DNA of 64,000 nt, from assembly GCA_002633025.1 (NCBI GenBank), contig NMRB01000778.1, forward strand, positions 216,126 to 280,125, written 5' to 3'. Positions 1-17,793 of the stretch are shown here, piece after piece. The position numbers were made by a program, and so were the translations under genes. How positions within the stretch are numbered: the stretch's first letter is position 1; every line of letters starts with the position of its first letter. The notes under the pieces were generated by a model. That model was not told where the DNA came from, made no database searches, and saw only the letters and a list, made by a program, of their open reading frames with translations. The stretch is from Notospermus geniculatus. Its lineage: Eukaryota; Nemertea; Pilidiophora; Heteronemertea; Lineidae.

Positions 1-300
1 TGTCTTCTCCGGTCGTCCAGCGAAAGTGCCTGCCACGATAATGCTGGTGAGGTCTGTCACTGTGATAGCTCGAAACAAAGGCTGCTAGGCTACCACTCTG
101 CTTCTGCTTTTCTGGTCCCTGTCTTCTCCGGTCGTCCAGCGAAAGTGCCTGCCACGATAATGCTGGTGAGGTCTGTCACTGTGATAGCTCGAAACAAAGG
201 CTGTTACCACTCTGCTTCTGGTCCTTGTCTTCTCCGGTCGTCCAGCGAAAGTGCCTGCCATGATGCCGGTGAGGTCTGTCACCCTGATAGCTCGAAGGAA
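1..300 (+). repeat. Tandem array of ~105-118 bp units (array A, first block)
   Basis: Three successive copies of a unit reading gtcgtccagcgaaagtgcc, then a ggtctgtcactgtgatagct segment, then cgaaacaaaggctg and ccactctgcttctg. Unit length varies through small indels. The block begins at the window edge, so its full size is unknown. Short open frames across it on both strands are repeat-derived and I do not call them genes. The same unit recurs at 2187-2640. Confidence 0.85.
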
Positions 301-1800
301 CAACAAAAACAGATCAATGAGGAGGTCGCCACTTCTCCACGGAAAGATGTCGCTGTAGGCCTCTCCATTGTCTTCAGGACGTCATCTCCGTGGCAATGTG
401 CGGTGCGAGCATGAAGCCACAACGTCACGGCAGTGTGACGTTGGCGTTCCGTACAACGTCACAGTGGAAAAGTGGATACGGTCGCAGCGCCATCAAATGG
501 CAGAAAAAAATTAGGCTACCTCCTCATTCTCACTGAACGAAAAGAGGATTTTTAAAAATATCGAAAGTATAAATATAATAAATACTGTGTTAAAGAGGAA
601 ATGCCAATATTCTATTAGTTAAGTACTGCTCTGTGTACTTTTTTTCTACGCAACCTGGCCCAGATTGGTCAATTACTGGTGTGTTCTGCGGTTACATGGT
701 CTTGTGGATGGACTGCACCTGAATGAACCCGAGAGAGGCATGCATAGTAATGATCGTGATCGAGGAAGCCGTTACGTTCAGTCCTCAGTTCCTTTTATTC
801 CTCGCAATAAAAGTGAATTTATTTATTTATTTATTTATTTATATTCGTGGGTTTACAACAACAATAAAACATATACATGTAAAAACATAAATCGTAAGAG
901 AACGTTAAAAAATGACGAAAGGCTATGGTCCGTGAATCCTGGGTCCATCTGCAGGGGTGGCAAGTTCAGCGCCTTTCACTTTCGGTACATTGGAGTTCAA
1001 TATCCAGTCACGGCCATTCTGTGATAGAAACATTACTCTCTTTGACATGATTTTCAGATTTTCACCTGTGGGGTCGAGCCTCATCCTGCCAGCGTAGATT
1101 AAATTGTCTTATTTTGTTTAGAAAAAACCAATGATGCCATATTGGCGATTGACTCAACAATCTATTTTTAACGGGGATTGACACATCCATGTCTGTAGGT
1201 TTGAGCACAAGCGCCAGACTAATCCAGCCACGCCCGTCTCGGATCGTCAGCTTTGCTGACAGTTGGAGATAGGACAATGAACAGAAAAAGCCCACCAACC
1301 TGTGCCTGGCCTGCAGTTGTCAGTTGAATGACCGTGAATGATAAATTTGCAATATTCATAATTACATGCATTTCACTTTGGAGCAGGAGTGGGTTTTAAC
1401 ATTACCAGTGTTAATTGCTCTGTTTTGTCATTTATGGAGCCAACATTGCCAGACGCGGCAATAGCTCTCGATTACAGCATAGTTCACTGAAACCATGGAG
1501 CTGCAGTAAGTGATGATGCCTCATAAGTCAGTTAACAGCAACCGTGATAGCATTGATGGTGATCAGTCGTTGCAAATTTACTCTCATACACAAACCTGAT
1601 CAGACCTACACCCGCATCATCGCGGAAAGGAAGAAATACAAACAAAAAAATATATTGCAACCGGTTGCAAAACTGGGCCTAATCCTACAAATGGAAACAA
1701 TGGAAGATAAGGGACTGGGCCACAGAGGATGTGTTGTAGGGATGGAGTCAAGTTCATTTGAACATGTCTCATCCAAAGGTTCTCCATAAAAAAACAAAAA
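301..1800. other. No gene seen; short ATTT microsatellite
   Basis: No frame with splice signals or recognisable protein similarity. The only clear structure is an ATTT microsatellite at about 815-842. Confidence 0.5.
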
Positions 1801-1814
1801 AGGTGTGAAATTGT

Positions 1815-1995
1815 GAACAGGAAAATATTCAACCTCTTGTTCGCCAAAGGCAAGTCACTGAGTTGGCATTGGTTCTGGGCCAAAGGAGTCAGGGTCAGGA
1901 AACCCTCGAAGGATGGGTCTGTGGGCCTGAGGGCAAGAAAAACTCGTTGTGCTTAAGGGTTGGGCATATCAATGTCTCATGACCGAGGGGAAAGG
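1815..1995 (+). repeat. Diverged isolated unit of the 3.7-4.9 kb repeat
   Basis: Contains the words gtgtgaaattgtgaacagg, cctcttgttcgccaaaggca, gaaggatgggtctgtgggcc and gggttgggcatatca in the same order as the tandem array at 3660-4880, on the same strand, with small deletions. Confidence 0.75.
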
Positions 1996-2082
1996 TACGT
2001 GTTACAAAAGTAATTTGCAATGGCAGATGATCATACAATAGCAACTCACAATTACTGTGAATGACCGACATCTTATGCGACC

Positions 2083-2186
2083 AACCACGGACGCCAGACC
2101 ACGGACTCCAGACCACGGACTCCAGACCACGGACTCCAGACCACGGACTCCAGACCACGGACTCCAGACCACGGACTCCAGACCAC
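2083..2186 (+). repeat. 14-bp minisatellite (acggactccagacc)n
   Basis: About seven nearly perfect copies of the 14-mer acggactccagacc, ending directly at the second block of array A. Because 14 is not a multiple of three, every frame stays open for a while and gives false ORFs. Confidence 0.92.
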
Positions 2187-2640
2187 GTCCAGTCGTCCAG
2201 CAAAAGTGCCTGCCACGATGATGCCGGTGAGGTCTGTCACTGTGATAGCTCGAAACAAAGGCTGCTACCACTCTGCTTCTGGCCCTTATCTTCTTCGGTG
2301 GTCCAGCGAAAGTGCCTGCCACGATGATGCCGGTGCGGTCTGTCACTGTGATAGCTCGAAACAAAGGCTGCTACCACTCTGCTTCTGGCCCTTTTCTTCT
2401 TCGGTCGTCCAGCGAAAGTGACTGCCACGATGCCGGAGAGGTCTGTCGCCGTGATAGCTCGAAACAGAGGCTGCTACCACTCTTTTTCTGGCGCTTGTCT
2501 TGTGCAGTCGTCCAGCAAAAGTGCTGCCACCACAATGCGTAGATGTCGGTCACTGTGATGTGATAGCTCAAAGCAAATGCTGCCACCATTCTGCTTCTGG
2601 TCCTCGTCTTGTTCAGTCGGCTCACCATTAATAGAAATTC
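2187..2640 (+). repeat. Tandem array of ~106 bp units (array A, second block)
   Basis: Four further copies of the unit found at 1-300, with spacing near 106 bp and increasing divergence towards the 3' end. The array is preceded without a gap by the 14-bp minisatellite. Confidence 0.88.
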
Positions 2641-2719
2641 AAGCCATTTAGCTTTATAAGGGGACGACAATACCATCCTGTTTCTCTAATCCAGAAGCTC
2701 TCGTGATTGTAATTACGTG

Positions 2720-2860
2720 NTAGGTTTAGGGTAAGGGCTTAGGATTAGCATTAGCATTAGGATTAGGGTTACATTGGGCATTAGGTTAGGGTAAAGGTTA
2801 GGGGTAGCTTAGGATTAGGTTTACGGTTAGGATTAGGGTTAGGCAGGGCCCTCAAAAGTA
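2720..2860 (+). repeat. Degenerate TTAGGG-like tract
   Basis: After a single N at 2720, about 140 bases are made of TTAGG, TTAGGG, TTAGCA and GTTAGG variants. This resembles a decayed interstitial telomere-type repeat or a TTAGG-like satellite. A shorter similar tract lies at about 35238-35290. Confidence 0.6.
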
Positions 2861-3659
2861 GGCGGCACCCGGCGAAAATTCACCGTCTGAGAGCCCTAGT
2901 TGTCGCCGGGTACTTTCTGCAGATTGACAAAAATATTTTCATGCAATCATCCACAGCAAGTAATCCGCACACGGTGCGATAACAAAGTTTATTTTGCCAA
3001 AAAGCTGTGTTTCCTTGTCATGCTTGTTGGTTACCTGCTGTGGCTTCCATCTTTGATTTCGGCATGCCGAATGCCTTTGTAAGCCTATCTGTGATTGGTC
3101 GAAACGAAACCAGGAAGTAGGAATGAAGTGGTCACGTGGTTGAATGTTTACCATTACTTCTGGGATCTGAGTCAACAGCTGACCACTTAGCGCATGGTCC
3201 TAGTTTTGGCTTGCTTGAAATTTTGCAGGCTCTTTTGGGAGTTGAGAGAGACATTGGAATCCCTGGGAGGGGTAGGCCTATCAGCAATTAAATTCTTCAT
3301 GACATGTGATATCCTGTTAGGCCTAGGCTACTCTTTTTTCTGGACAACTCCCCAGCACTGGCAGCAGACAATGCTGATGATACTAAAACCAGTGCAGAGG
3401 GGTCTCTTCACTGGTCTAAATCTGCTCTCAGATGCTTGGAAAATGCATCTGAGGGGTTCTAATTTCAAAATTTTCCCGGGGGAGAACCCCCGGACCCCCC
3501 TTTTTGGGTGGACCTCGTGCCTCCGGCGCTCGGGTTCCGGTCTTCGACCAGACGCAGAACATGTAGCCTCCTGCTTCCAAGCCTGTAGCCTCCTACCCTC
3601 AAAACTTTTGAGGGCCCTGGGTTAGGGTTACGTTTAGAACTTGTCTTGTACGAGGTCTG

Positions 3660-4880
3660 TATTCAGTTTACCGCTGACCATGGTCCTCCCTCATCCAAAG
3701 GTGTGAAATTGTGAACAGGCAAATATTCAACCTCTTGTTCGCCAAAGGCAAGTGGCAAGAGGACCTAGAGATACTAGTGGGAGTCAGGGTCAGGAAGTCC
3801 TTGAAGGATGGGTCTCAGTGTTGGCCTAAGGGCAAGAAACCCGTTATGCTTAAGGGTTGGGCATATCAGGATCAGTGTCTCTTGTTCGCCAAAGGCAAGT
3901 GGCAAGAGGACCTAGAGATACCAGTGGGAGTCAGAGTCCGGTAGTCCTTGAAGGATGGGTCTGTGGGCCTAAGGGCAAGAAAGGTTGGGCATATCAGGAT
4001 CAGTGTCTCTTGCTCGCCAAAGGCAAGTGGCAAGAGGACCTAGAGATACTATATTAGTGGGAGTCAGGGTCAGGTAGTCCTTGAAGGATGGGTCAGTGGG
4101 CCTAAGGGCAAGAAACCCGTTATGCTTAAGGGTTGGGCATATCAGGATCAGTGTCTCATGATCGAGGGGCAAGGTAAGTGTTACAAAATACGAGGTCTGT
4201 ATTCAGTTTACCGCTGACCATGGTCCTCCCTCATCCAAAGGTGTGAAATTGTGAACAGGCAAATATTCAACCTCTTGTTCGCCAAAGGCAAGTGGCAAGA
4301 GGACCTAGAGATACTAGTGGGAGGCAGGGCCAGGAAGTCCTTGAAGGATGGGTCTAAGTGTTGGCCTATAAAGGGCAAGAAACCCGTTATGCTTAAGGGT
4401 TGGGCATATCAGGATCAGTGTCTCTTGTTCGCCAAAGGCAAGTGGCAAGAGGACCTAGAGATACTAGTGGGAGTCAGAGTCAGGTAGTCCTTGAAGGATG
4501 GGTCTAAGTGTTGGCCTAAGGGCAAGAAACCCGTTATGCTTAAGGGTTGGGCATATCAGGATCAGTGTCTCTTGTTCGCCAAAGGCAAGTGGCAAGAGGA
4601 CCCTACCAGTGGGAGTCAGAGTCAGGAAAGTCCTTGAAGGATGGGTCTGTGGGCCTAAGGGCAAGAAACCCGTTATGCTTAAGGGTGGGCATATCAGGAT
4701 CAGTGTCTCTTGCTCGCCAAAGGCAAGTGGCAAGAGGACCTAGAGATACTAGTGGGAGTCAGGGTCAGGTAGTCCTTGAAGGATGGGTCTGTGGGCCTAA
4801 GGGCAAGAAACCCGTTATGCTTAAGGGTTGGGCATATCAGGATCAGTGTCTCATGATCGAGGGGCAAGGTAAGTGTTACA
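3660..4880 (+). repeat. Two-level tandem repeat (~130-150 bp units in a ~540+ bp higher-order unit)
   Basis: The short unit carries ttcgccaaaggcaagtggca, ggacctagagatactagtgg, gaaggatgggtct and ggttgggcatatcaggatca, and recurs about eight times. A longer unit starting gtattcagtttaccgctgac at 3659 recurs at 4199, an offset of 540. Repeated short frames such as KGKWQEDLEI arise from the repeat. There is no start/stop or splice pattern to suggest a gene. Confidence 0.88.
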
Positions 4881-4989
4881 AAAGTAATTTGGAATGGCAG
4901 TGATGATCATACAATAGCAACTACTGTAAATGACCGTTATCTTATGCGACCATAACCCCTTCGCGGAGGAGTACAGGTCGCCAATCGTT

Positions 4990-6040
4990 ATTAACAGAAT
5001 TCAGAATTTAGAATTCTGTATCAGCTATATGATATGACGTTAACAAGCAGCTCTTGACGAAAAATTACGTTTATGCTGGAGGAAGTTGGATCAAATCCAG
5101 AAAACATGTCTGCTGAGAGAGTCACTTTCTCTTGGAATGGTGCTGCTTTGATTGGCCATGGCTTCACTATGACATCCTCTCCCAATCGTCATGGATCATG
5201 TCCGTTGCTCCTCAGGATGAACGGTAACGCTTTATCTCACGGACTTGGTTTGAAGGTTGCGTCAGCTGCACGGCAAAATAAATGTTTTATTGACGGATAA
5301 AGTACGAACTCTTTCGAATCCCTACGCAATTGGTTGTGCAACGGTCAGAAATTCATCCGCCGTCAGCAATGCATTTGCATTGTGCGAAAGTAGTACCGGC
5401 CTAGCCCTTTCCAGAGTTTAATGTGGCCACATGGACTTGAGGCATGCATGGCAGGGGTGGTGGGTGTTTCCGAGGTCCAAAAGCACCCCACGGACAGTGC
5501 CCTGACCCCTGGGGTAAAATACCCCAGAAATATGTATATATATACATATTTCTGGCCTGACATATTTGCCAAATTTGTATATTTTGTATATTTGTATATT
5601 TGACATATACATATTTCTGTCCTGACCAATTCAGAATTTAGAATTCTGTATCAGCTATATGACGTTAACAAGCAGCTCTTGATGAAAAATTACGTTGGTG
5701 CTGGAGGAAGTTGGATCAAACCCAGAAAACATGTCTGCTGAGAGAGTAAGTTTCTCTTGGAATGGTGCAGCTTTGATTGGCCATGGCTTCACTATGACAT
5801 CCTCTCCCAATCGTCATGGATCATGTCCGTTGCTCCTCAGGATGAATGGTAATGCTTTATCTCACGGACTTGGTTTGAAGGTTGCGTCAGCTGCACGGCA
5901 TGTTTTGTTGACGAATAAAGTACGAACTCTTTCGAATCCCTACGCAATTGGTTGTGCAACGGTCAGAAATTCATCCGCCGTCAGCGATGCATTTGCGTTG
6001 TGCGAAAGTAGTACCGGCCTAGCCCTTTCCAGAGTTTAAT
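4990..6040 (+). repeat. Direct duplication of ~410 bp carrying a conserved open frame
   Basis: Block 4995-5420 is repeated at 5628-6040 with few changes. Both start cagaatttagaattctgtat and end tagccctttccagagtttaa. The second copy has a 114-codon frame at 5695-6039 reading EEVGSNPENMSAERV and WNGAALIGHG. In the first copy the equivalent frame is interrupted after 75 codons by a small indel. I do not recognise the peptide. It could be a pseudogene fragment or part of a transposable element. Confidence 0.7.
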
Positions 6041-6619
6041 GTGGCATTGAACTCTGGGTACGAGATTGGCATGAAGTGTCGGATATCATCTTGAAAAAAG
6101 GCCCCTATGAGTGGAAGAGGGCAACGAAGAGTTTTACTCGCTCGGTGGCATCAGCTTGGGAGAGGAATGTCTCACATGGATCAGTGGACATCATGAAAAC
6201 CAATGACTCTGACTTGACGGCCACGATTCTTGGTTTGGCTGTGCTGGGGAGAAGCAAACTGGATGGGGATTCCCTGGCTCGAACTTGGTTGGTGAGCTGG
6301 TGAGAACCGCATTTGATGGAGGTAGAATGTAGATACCGGTACTGGGAACCTTGCGACCAACAGGTAGAGCAGTGTCAGGCGTCGGCGTTGGACATCAGGC
6401 AATGATGAAGGAAAAGCTCAGCAACCTGTCTCACCTGCAGTTGTCAGTTCGAATGACCATCCGTCAGGAACGGTGAAATTAATTAATACTAGGGATTTAG
6501 GTAGGGGAGAGCGGGCTGGCTGTGTGGTGTTGGTTGTAAAATCTATTTTTGGCAAATTTTCCTTTATTTCTTCTTGAGTTTCTCAAAATGACACAGGGAG
6601 TTGTCTCCTGCATGTAAAT

Positions 6620-7770
6620 GAACTTCACATAGCAAATCCGTTCTTCTTACAAAAAAATTAATAAATTGAACAGTCTGATGCAGGACGAAGTCACGTGCCA
6701 GTAACTGACCAATCAGCGCGGGGTTACATAAAAGTAGATCTTAAAAAACCGTTTTTTTCCATTTATCATAGAGAAGTAATGAAATGGTCCATGGACCATG
6801 TGCTCACCGGGTTGGACATAACAGTCTAATGACAGAGGGATGAGCAATCTGGGTAAAGTCATTCCCGAGTAGGTGCACTTTGGGTCACGTCGTTCCTGAG
6901 TTACAGCACTTTGACGATTTTCGGTTTACCCCCCACCTGGCGGCCATATTGGATGTCCGATTGGGCCAGAACTTCACATGCACATGAAGGTCATCTGCAG
7001 AGGGCCACATAGCACATTGGAGCGCTTTGGGTCAAGTCGTCCCTGAGTTACAGCACTTTGATGATTTTCGGGTTACGCCACCTGGCGGCCATATTGGATG
7101 TCCGATCAGGCCAAAACTTCACATGCACATAAAGGTCATCTGCAGGGGGCAACATAGCAAATTGGAGCACTTTGGGTTAAGTCGTTCCTGAGTTACAGCA
7201 CTTTGATGATTTTTGGGTTACGCCACCTGGTAGCCATCTTGGAAGTCAAATCAGTCCGAAATTCGACATGCATGTAAAGGTCATCTAGAGGGACGTAAAT
7301 ATCAAATTTGAGCACTCCACGTCAAGCCGTTCCTGAGTAATAGCAGTTACTTGATTTTCGGTTACGCCACCTGGCGGCCATATTGGATGTCCAATCGGGC
7401 CGAAACTTGGTATTTTTAAAGGTACCCCTCCAATGCATGTTTATGCAAGATATGAAGTTGCTTGGTGAAATAATAACAAACTGTGGCAGGTTCGTCACTT
7501 TTGTCGAACTTTGACCTATGTGACCTTGAAAAGTAGGTCAAATCAAAAACCCGTTATATATGTTATGTATCCTTATTAGATACACCTATGATAAAAATTT
7601 GGAGAAGATCACTTCACATAGCAAATCCGTTCTTCTTACAAAAAAATTAATAAATTGAACAGTCTGATGAAGGATGAAGTCACGTGCCAGTAACTGACCA
7701 ATCCGCGCGGGGTTACATAAAAGTAGATCTTAAAAAACCGTTTTTTCCATTTATCATAGAGAAGTAAAAA
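6620..7770 (+). repeat. ~150 bp direct repeats bracketing ~125 bp tandem GGCGGCCAT units
   Basis: A segment with cttcacatagcaaatccgtt and the string taaaagtagatcttaaaaaa occurs at about 6626-6775 and again at about 7612-7767. Between them lie about four degenerate units of 120-130 bp with cacctggcggccatattgga, gttcctgagttacagcactt and aaggtcatctgcag. The interior shares gaccttgaaaagtaggtcaa with the repeat at 20810-22070, so both belong to one family of non-coding interspersed repeats. Confidence 0.8.
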
Positions 7771-8688
7771 GCACTAAATATCCTGTTTGCCACACCAATA
7801 ATTAAAAGAAAAATAATTTTCAATGTTTGAGAAAGTTTGCTAGTGACTGTATCATAAATGTAAGCCTGTCTTCCGGTGGTGTTGCATGTATTACTGCGCC
7901 GATTTGGAGTGTGGCGGCATTGAAATATCGTGCGCAATTACCCCTCATATTTTCAGTACCGGTACCCCCAAACCCTGAAATTATCATGGTCAACCCACAA
8001 CGAAACAAGCGTGAAACATGGTGGACTCACAGAAATTGAGGACCTGATATTGCGATAAATTAACAAAATTATCTGACCAGTGTCTAAATATCTATTAACC
8101 AGTTGGTGCCTATTCCTCTACCAGTGGTCCTTTCTGTGTAATTATGTACATTGCGCATCAAGGGCAGGAGAAATAAGTTACGTACTAACCCGAGTCATAG
8201 AGCGATTGAGGTGAAACTAGGCCAACTCGTCTTGACACAGTGAGGATCTTCCCGTGTTGTGTGTGGGGATTTGTTGGCAAGGGATGTCGATCAGACTGCA
8301 TGGCTGGCATAAATTCAACCGCGGAGGAATCTTCAAATTCTGCCTGTGGTTCCTCAGATGCCCCTCCTCACACACCACCAATATTGCTCAAGTTCTCATC
8401 ACTTTTCATTGGGAATGGCTGGAAAATTGAACAAAGAAATTCGTTAGTAAACAATGAAAGAAGACAAAAATGCTCAGTTTGAAAGGCAAAAGAAATCATT
8501 GAATTGAAATCGAATTGAAAAATATTTTGAACGACGATATCGCTTGAATTGCACCGGAATATGGCAAAAGGGGAAAGAAAAGAAAAAATGAAATTCGTTG
8601 TAAATTTTCATCGCCGCCATCTTGTCACGCTCAAATGTGACGTCACGCTCAAAAGCCTCCGTTGGCATATGGATTCTATGTATGGATC
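7771..8688. other. No gene seen
   Basis: AT-rich non-coding sequence. Short frames on both strands lack splice sites or family features. Confidence 0.5.
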
Positions 8689-8946
8689 CAATAGACAGCT
8701 TGCGAAATTAGCGGCCGCCATCTTTTTTACGATTTTGCCGTTGCTTGGGTTTTTTCAATGGGATTTTGCACTGTCAGAGGCGTTCAAAAAAAGAAAGGTC
8801 ATGCAGTAAGCCACTAAAATTGCATAAAGATATTTTAGCAAGCAAGCTGCTAATAAAATATATTCGAAATATATTTGAAAAAGTTCGAAAATTCGGCTAA
8901 ATCGTAAAAACAAATGGCGGCCGCTAATTTCGCAAACTGTCTATTG
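8689..8946. mobile_element. Foldback MITE with ~33 bp terminal inverted repeats
   Basis: The left end reads caatagacagcttgcgaaat, and its reverse complement closes the element at 8946 with one or two mismatches. Both arms run into a gcggccgccat segment. The 258 bp element has no coding capacity. Confidence 0.85.
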
Positions 8947-10830
8947 ACCCTCGTCTCAATCAACTCGGCCTATGGTAGAAACACGCCGTGGCACTTTACA
9001 CCGGAGAGGTTGGCTTTCATGAAATTGATCATGAGGCGAATAAAATAAATGGCAACTCTCTTTTGTTTCTGGATTTGCAGGGAAGCTGTGTATGCAAGCA
9101 GCGGTGACAGGCCAATCAAATGAATGTACAGTGAAACCTAAGGCAACATAGCCTGCGCGCACAAATTTTGACAATGGATCAGGCAAGGGGCAAACTCCTA
9201 CTCCAAATTATGCAAAATGTACAAAGTTGCATTTCTCTGGAGTGTAGGCCTATTGGTTGTAGCATGAAATGGTTGGTCAATTTTGAAATGAAATTCTCCT
9301 CTGGAAACTTTTGCCTGTGGGCGCCATTTTGTTGTCAGCAGGTGCGCCATTTTGGCCCAATCAACAGACTCGAAATCTCACGCGGATTCTATTCAAAAAG
9401 GGACATTTTGAGAAAAAGTTAAGAGACATCGCTGCCTAGGTTTTTCGTACCCCGGTAGCACTCTTTCGTAAAATTGCTGTTTGCACAATGAGAGCGACAG
9501 CTGTTGACGGGTAAACGTTAGGCCTATCTGGGGATCATGATGAAGAAGGCTTCGCTGACCCACAAGGGCAGATCGGGTATTTTTACCCCACACTCGCCAA
9601 AATACAGGTTTTTAGCGTATCAGGAATTATTTCATGATCTATAGATAAAAAATCGGAGAATGTAGATGGAGTTACCTACCTGAAGTGAGACCATACTCCA
9701 AATTTCCGGAGATGTTTCAAAGAAAAATTTTCACACTGTCATGGCTGACTCAGACTGTGCATTGTTTCTTGGTTTGAATTAGTGCGGGGATTAGGGTCCT
9801 TCACAGAGTGTATTGCTCCGCGAATGCCAAATAGGTCTTGAGCATACCCCATCAAAAGGGCTGCCTCTGTGTGTATAATTATTTCGTTGTCTTTTTGTAC
9901 GATATCTATAGTAGACGCCGGTTATTTTAAACTGCTTTATAGCAGATTTTTACATTAGGCCTATTCGTGAAAAACACAACCTCATCACTAGCAGATTACT
10001 GCCCCTCAATTAGCATACGATTCGGGAGGGGGAGTTTACCTCTGACCCTGACACTTCGCGCGAAATCGAATACCGAAGGTCGAAGCCATCGGGAGTTTTC
10101 GGGATTTATCGTGGATGATCTGCGGCCTTATGTCACAAACCCCCAATCTTTCGTTTTAGACAGAGATAAGGGTGGTTTCCAATTTTGTTATCCGTCCGGG
10201 TGATTTAGGCCCACATGTAGGCCTACTTCCAGCCAGGGCGTAGGCCTGCCCTGCCTGGGTAAACATCAAATAGCGAGTGATGTTGCAACGATCATTTAAA
10301 ATGAAGCACTTAGAAGAACGTCTCACCATCTTTTACAACCTTCTCGTCAGAGTCATCTTCTCTGTAACCCCGGGTCTGTAACATTCCGTTTGGGCGTTCC
10401 CCGTCTTCAGCAAATATCAAATCGCGAACAGCAAAACTCGACTGAAGGAAAAATATAATATGATCACAAAGGGAACGTCGACGTCATTGTGGTAATGAGA
10501 CCCAACGATCTCAAACAACTGCGAAGAAACGATGTTGATCGAAGCGAGAATCATCGGAATAAATAGGCCTAACTACCTGTACTAGTAACTCGTTAACATA
10601 GCGATTCTTGACTTCTGGCATTGGCAGCACATTCAGTTGCTTTTGATATTCTAATCATTTGGCTATCTGGAAACGATATTTATCTGGGCCACTTGAGGAA
10701 AGTGACGGTTATTGCATGGCTATGGCTTTGGTGATGAGCCAGTCTTGTAAAGTCAGTCAGGATGGTCTAGATGGTCTAGTATCAAGTTTCACACAACTGG
10801 CAATAAGAAAAAATGCTGTGGTCCTTTAAA
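8947..10830. other. No gene seen
   Basis: Non-coding sequence without clear repeats. A 78-codon frame at 9967-10203 has no splice or family support. Confidence 0.5.
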
Positions 10831-10837
10831 TGGCAAC

Positions 10838-11045
10838 AAAATCGCAATATACTCGCAATCAAATCGCAATTAAACCGCAATAAAATCTCAATAAAATTGC
10901 AAAAAATCGGGAAAAAATCTCGGTATAGGATCGCATTAAGTCGAAATGAAATCGCAATAAAATTGCAATGAAATCGCAATAGAATCACAACGAAATTGCA
11001 ATAAATTAAATTTGCAATAAAATCGATATGAAATCGGAATAAAAA
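10838..11045. repeat. Degenerate short tandem repeat (aaatcgcaataa-like)
   Basis: About 200 bases of irregular repeats of aaatcgcaat, aaaattgcaa and aaatctcaat. The open frame on the minus strand through it is a low-complexity artefact. Confidence 0.8.
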
Positions 11046-11723
11046 ACAAGGGATTAAATTTCTGTTGGCCTTGTCAAACAGAAATTAATTCTTGTTGAAC
11101 AGGAACCTTGATGAATCCGACTCCCCACAAAAGATCGGGTTTTCCCAATGCGTGGATAAACCACGCCCCCCTCGCTGAGCCATGTGCGTTTGTTTATTTA
11201 TATCACGTGACACTTTACTTCCTGGTTTTTAGTTCCATCCTCTACCACTAGGAGTAAGCAACCTCGTCTCCAAAACATCATTCTTGCACAAATTCAGGTA
11301 CCAATCGCAGAATCGCATATACAATTACAAATTTTGACTTGTGGAGATGCATGTATGCTTTCTAGCTTATGAATATTACCAGTCCAGTCTTTTACTCCAG
11401 AATTAAAGCACAAAAGTGCATTTTATACAGTGGATGACCACAAGGGACGAGGTTGGCTGTGAGCGCCGCCACTTACTGGAACGGCGAAATGTGGAACTGA
11501 AATTTCTGAAGGTTGAGAGGTGATCCTGCTGCTTGCAGGTTGAAAATCCCCAATAAAAGCACCGATCGCACCCAAATTTACAAAATAAACCGGTTCTAGT
11601 GATAGTAAAAATAATGTCGCACATTTTGAGCCGTGTATCACTGCCGGGGAAGCGGGTACTGGGGAGTTTTTCACCTTCAAAGTGGGCTGTGTGCTCGACT
11701 GAGCTGTCATCAAACCGGTTGAC

Positions 11724-17299
<5,576 letters not shown>

Positions 17300-17787
17300 A
17301 TCATGAGGAATTCTGTTATTGCTGATTGTCAAACTTGGTTCCAGTGCAGCGTTTTTTGCCGTGGTTTGTGGTTAGCAGTGCGTTAATTTTACAGTCATTG
17401 GGATAATTAATACAAGTAATATCTGGCTCAACCATCGACGGAGTCTCAAACTTGAGAAAGATGGCAAGAACTGCTGCCATGGAAACGAGGCTCAAATGCT
17501 CTCGGAGCAAAATCAAACAGGTATATGAGGCAGTCTAGGAAAACCTGTCGGATGTCGCATTTGAGGAAAGGTTAATACCCCTTGGTGAACCCACACGTTT
17601 CAACACCTGAAATGAACTACGTAACAGGTAAACAGCAGCAGATCAATGCCCAGGCAATTTGACAGCCCATGTTGATCATTCAGCGACATCCAACGGGTTT
17701 TCCTAGACCACCACACATGCTTTGTTCCACAGAAAGATTCAAATACTCGTGAGCAAGTCAAAATAATCAAATTTATTTTACAAACAC

Positions 17788-17793
17788 AATAAA
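17788..17793 (+). terminator. Candidate polyadenylation signal AATAAA of the malic enzyme gene
   Basis: The first canonical AATAAA after the stop codon, giving a 3' UTR of about 500 bases. Confidence 0.5.

Noticed and set aside
1-420. Direct-repeat array as a CRISPR-like structure
   Set aside because: Units are ~106-118 bp and are repeated whole, with no unique spacers, in a eukaryotic genome.
3711-4903. Repeated frames with KGKWQEDLEI and related peptides
   Set aside because: Follow the tandem repeat, with frame changes between units and no splice or start evidence.
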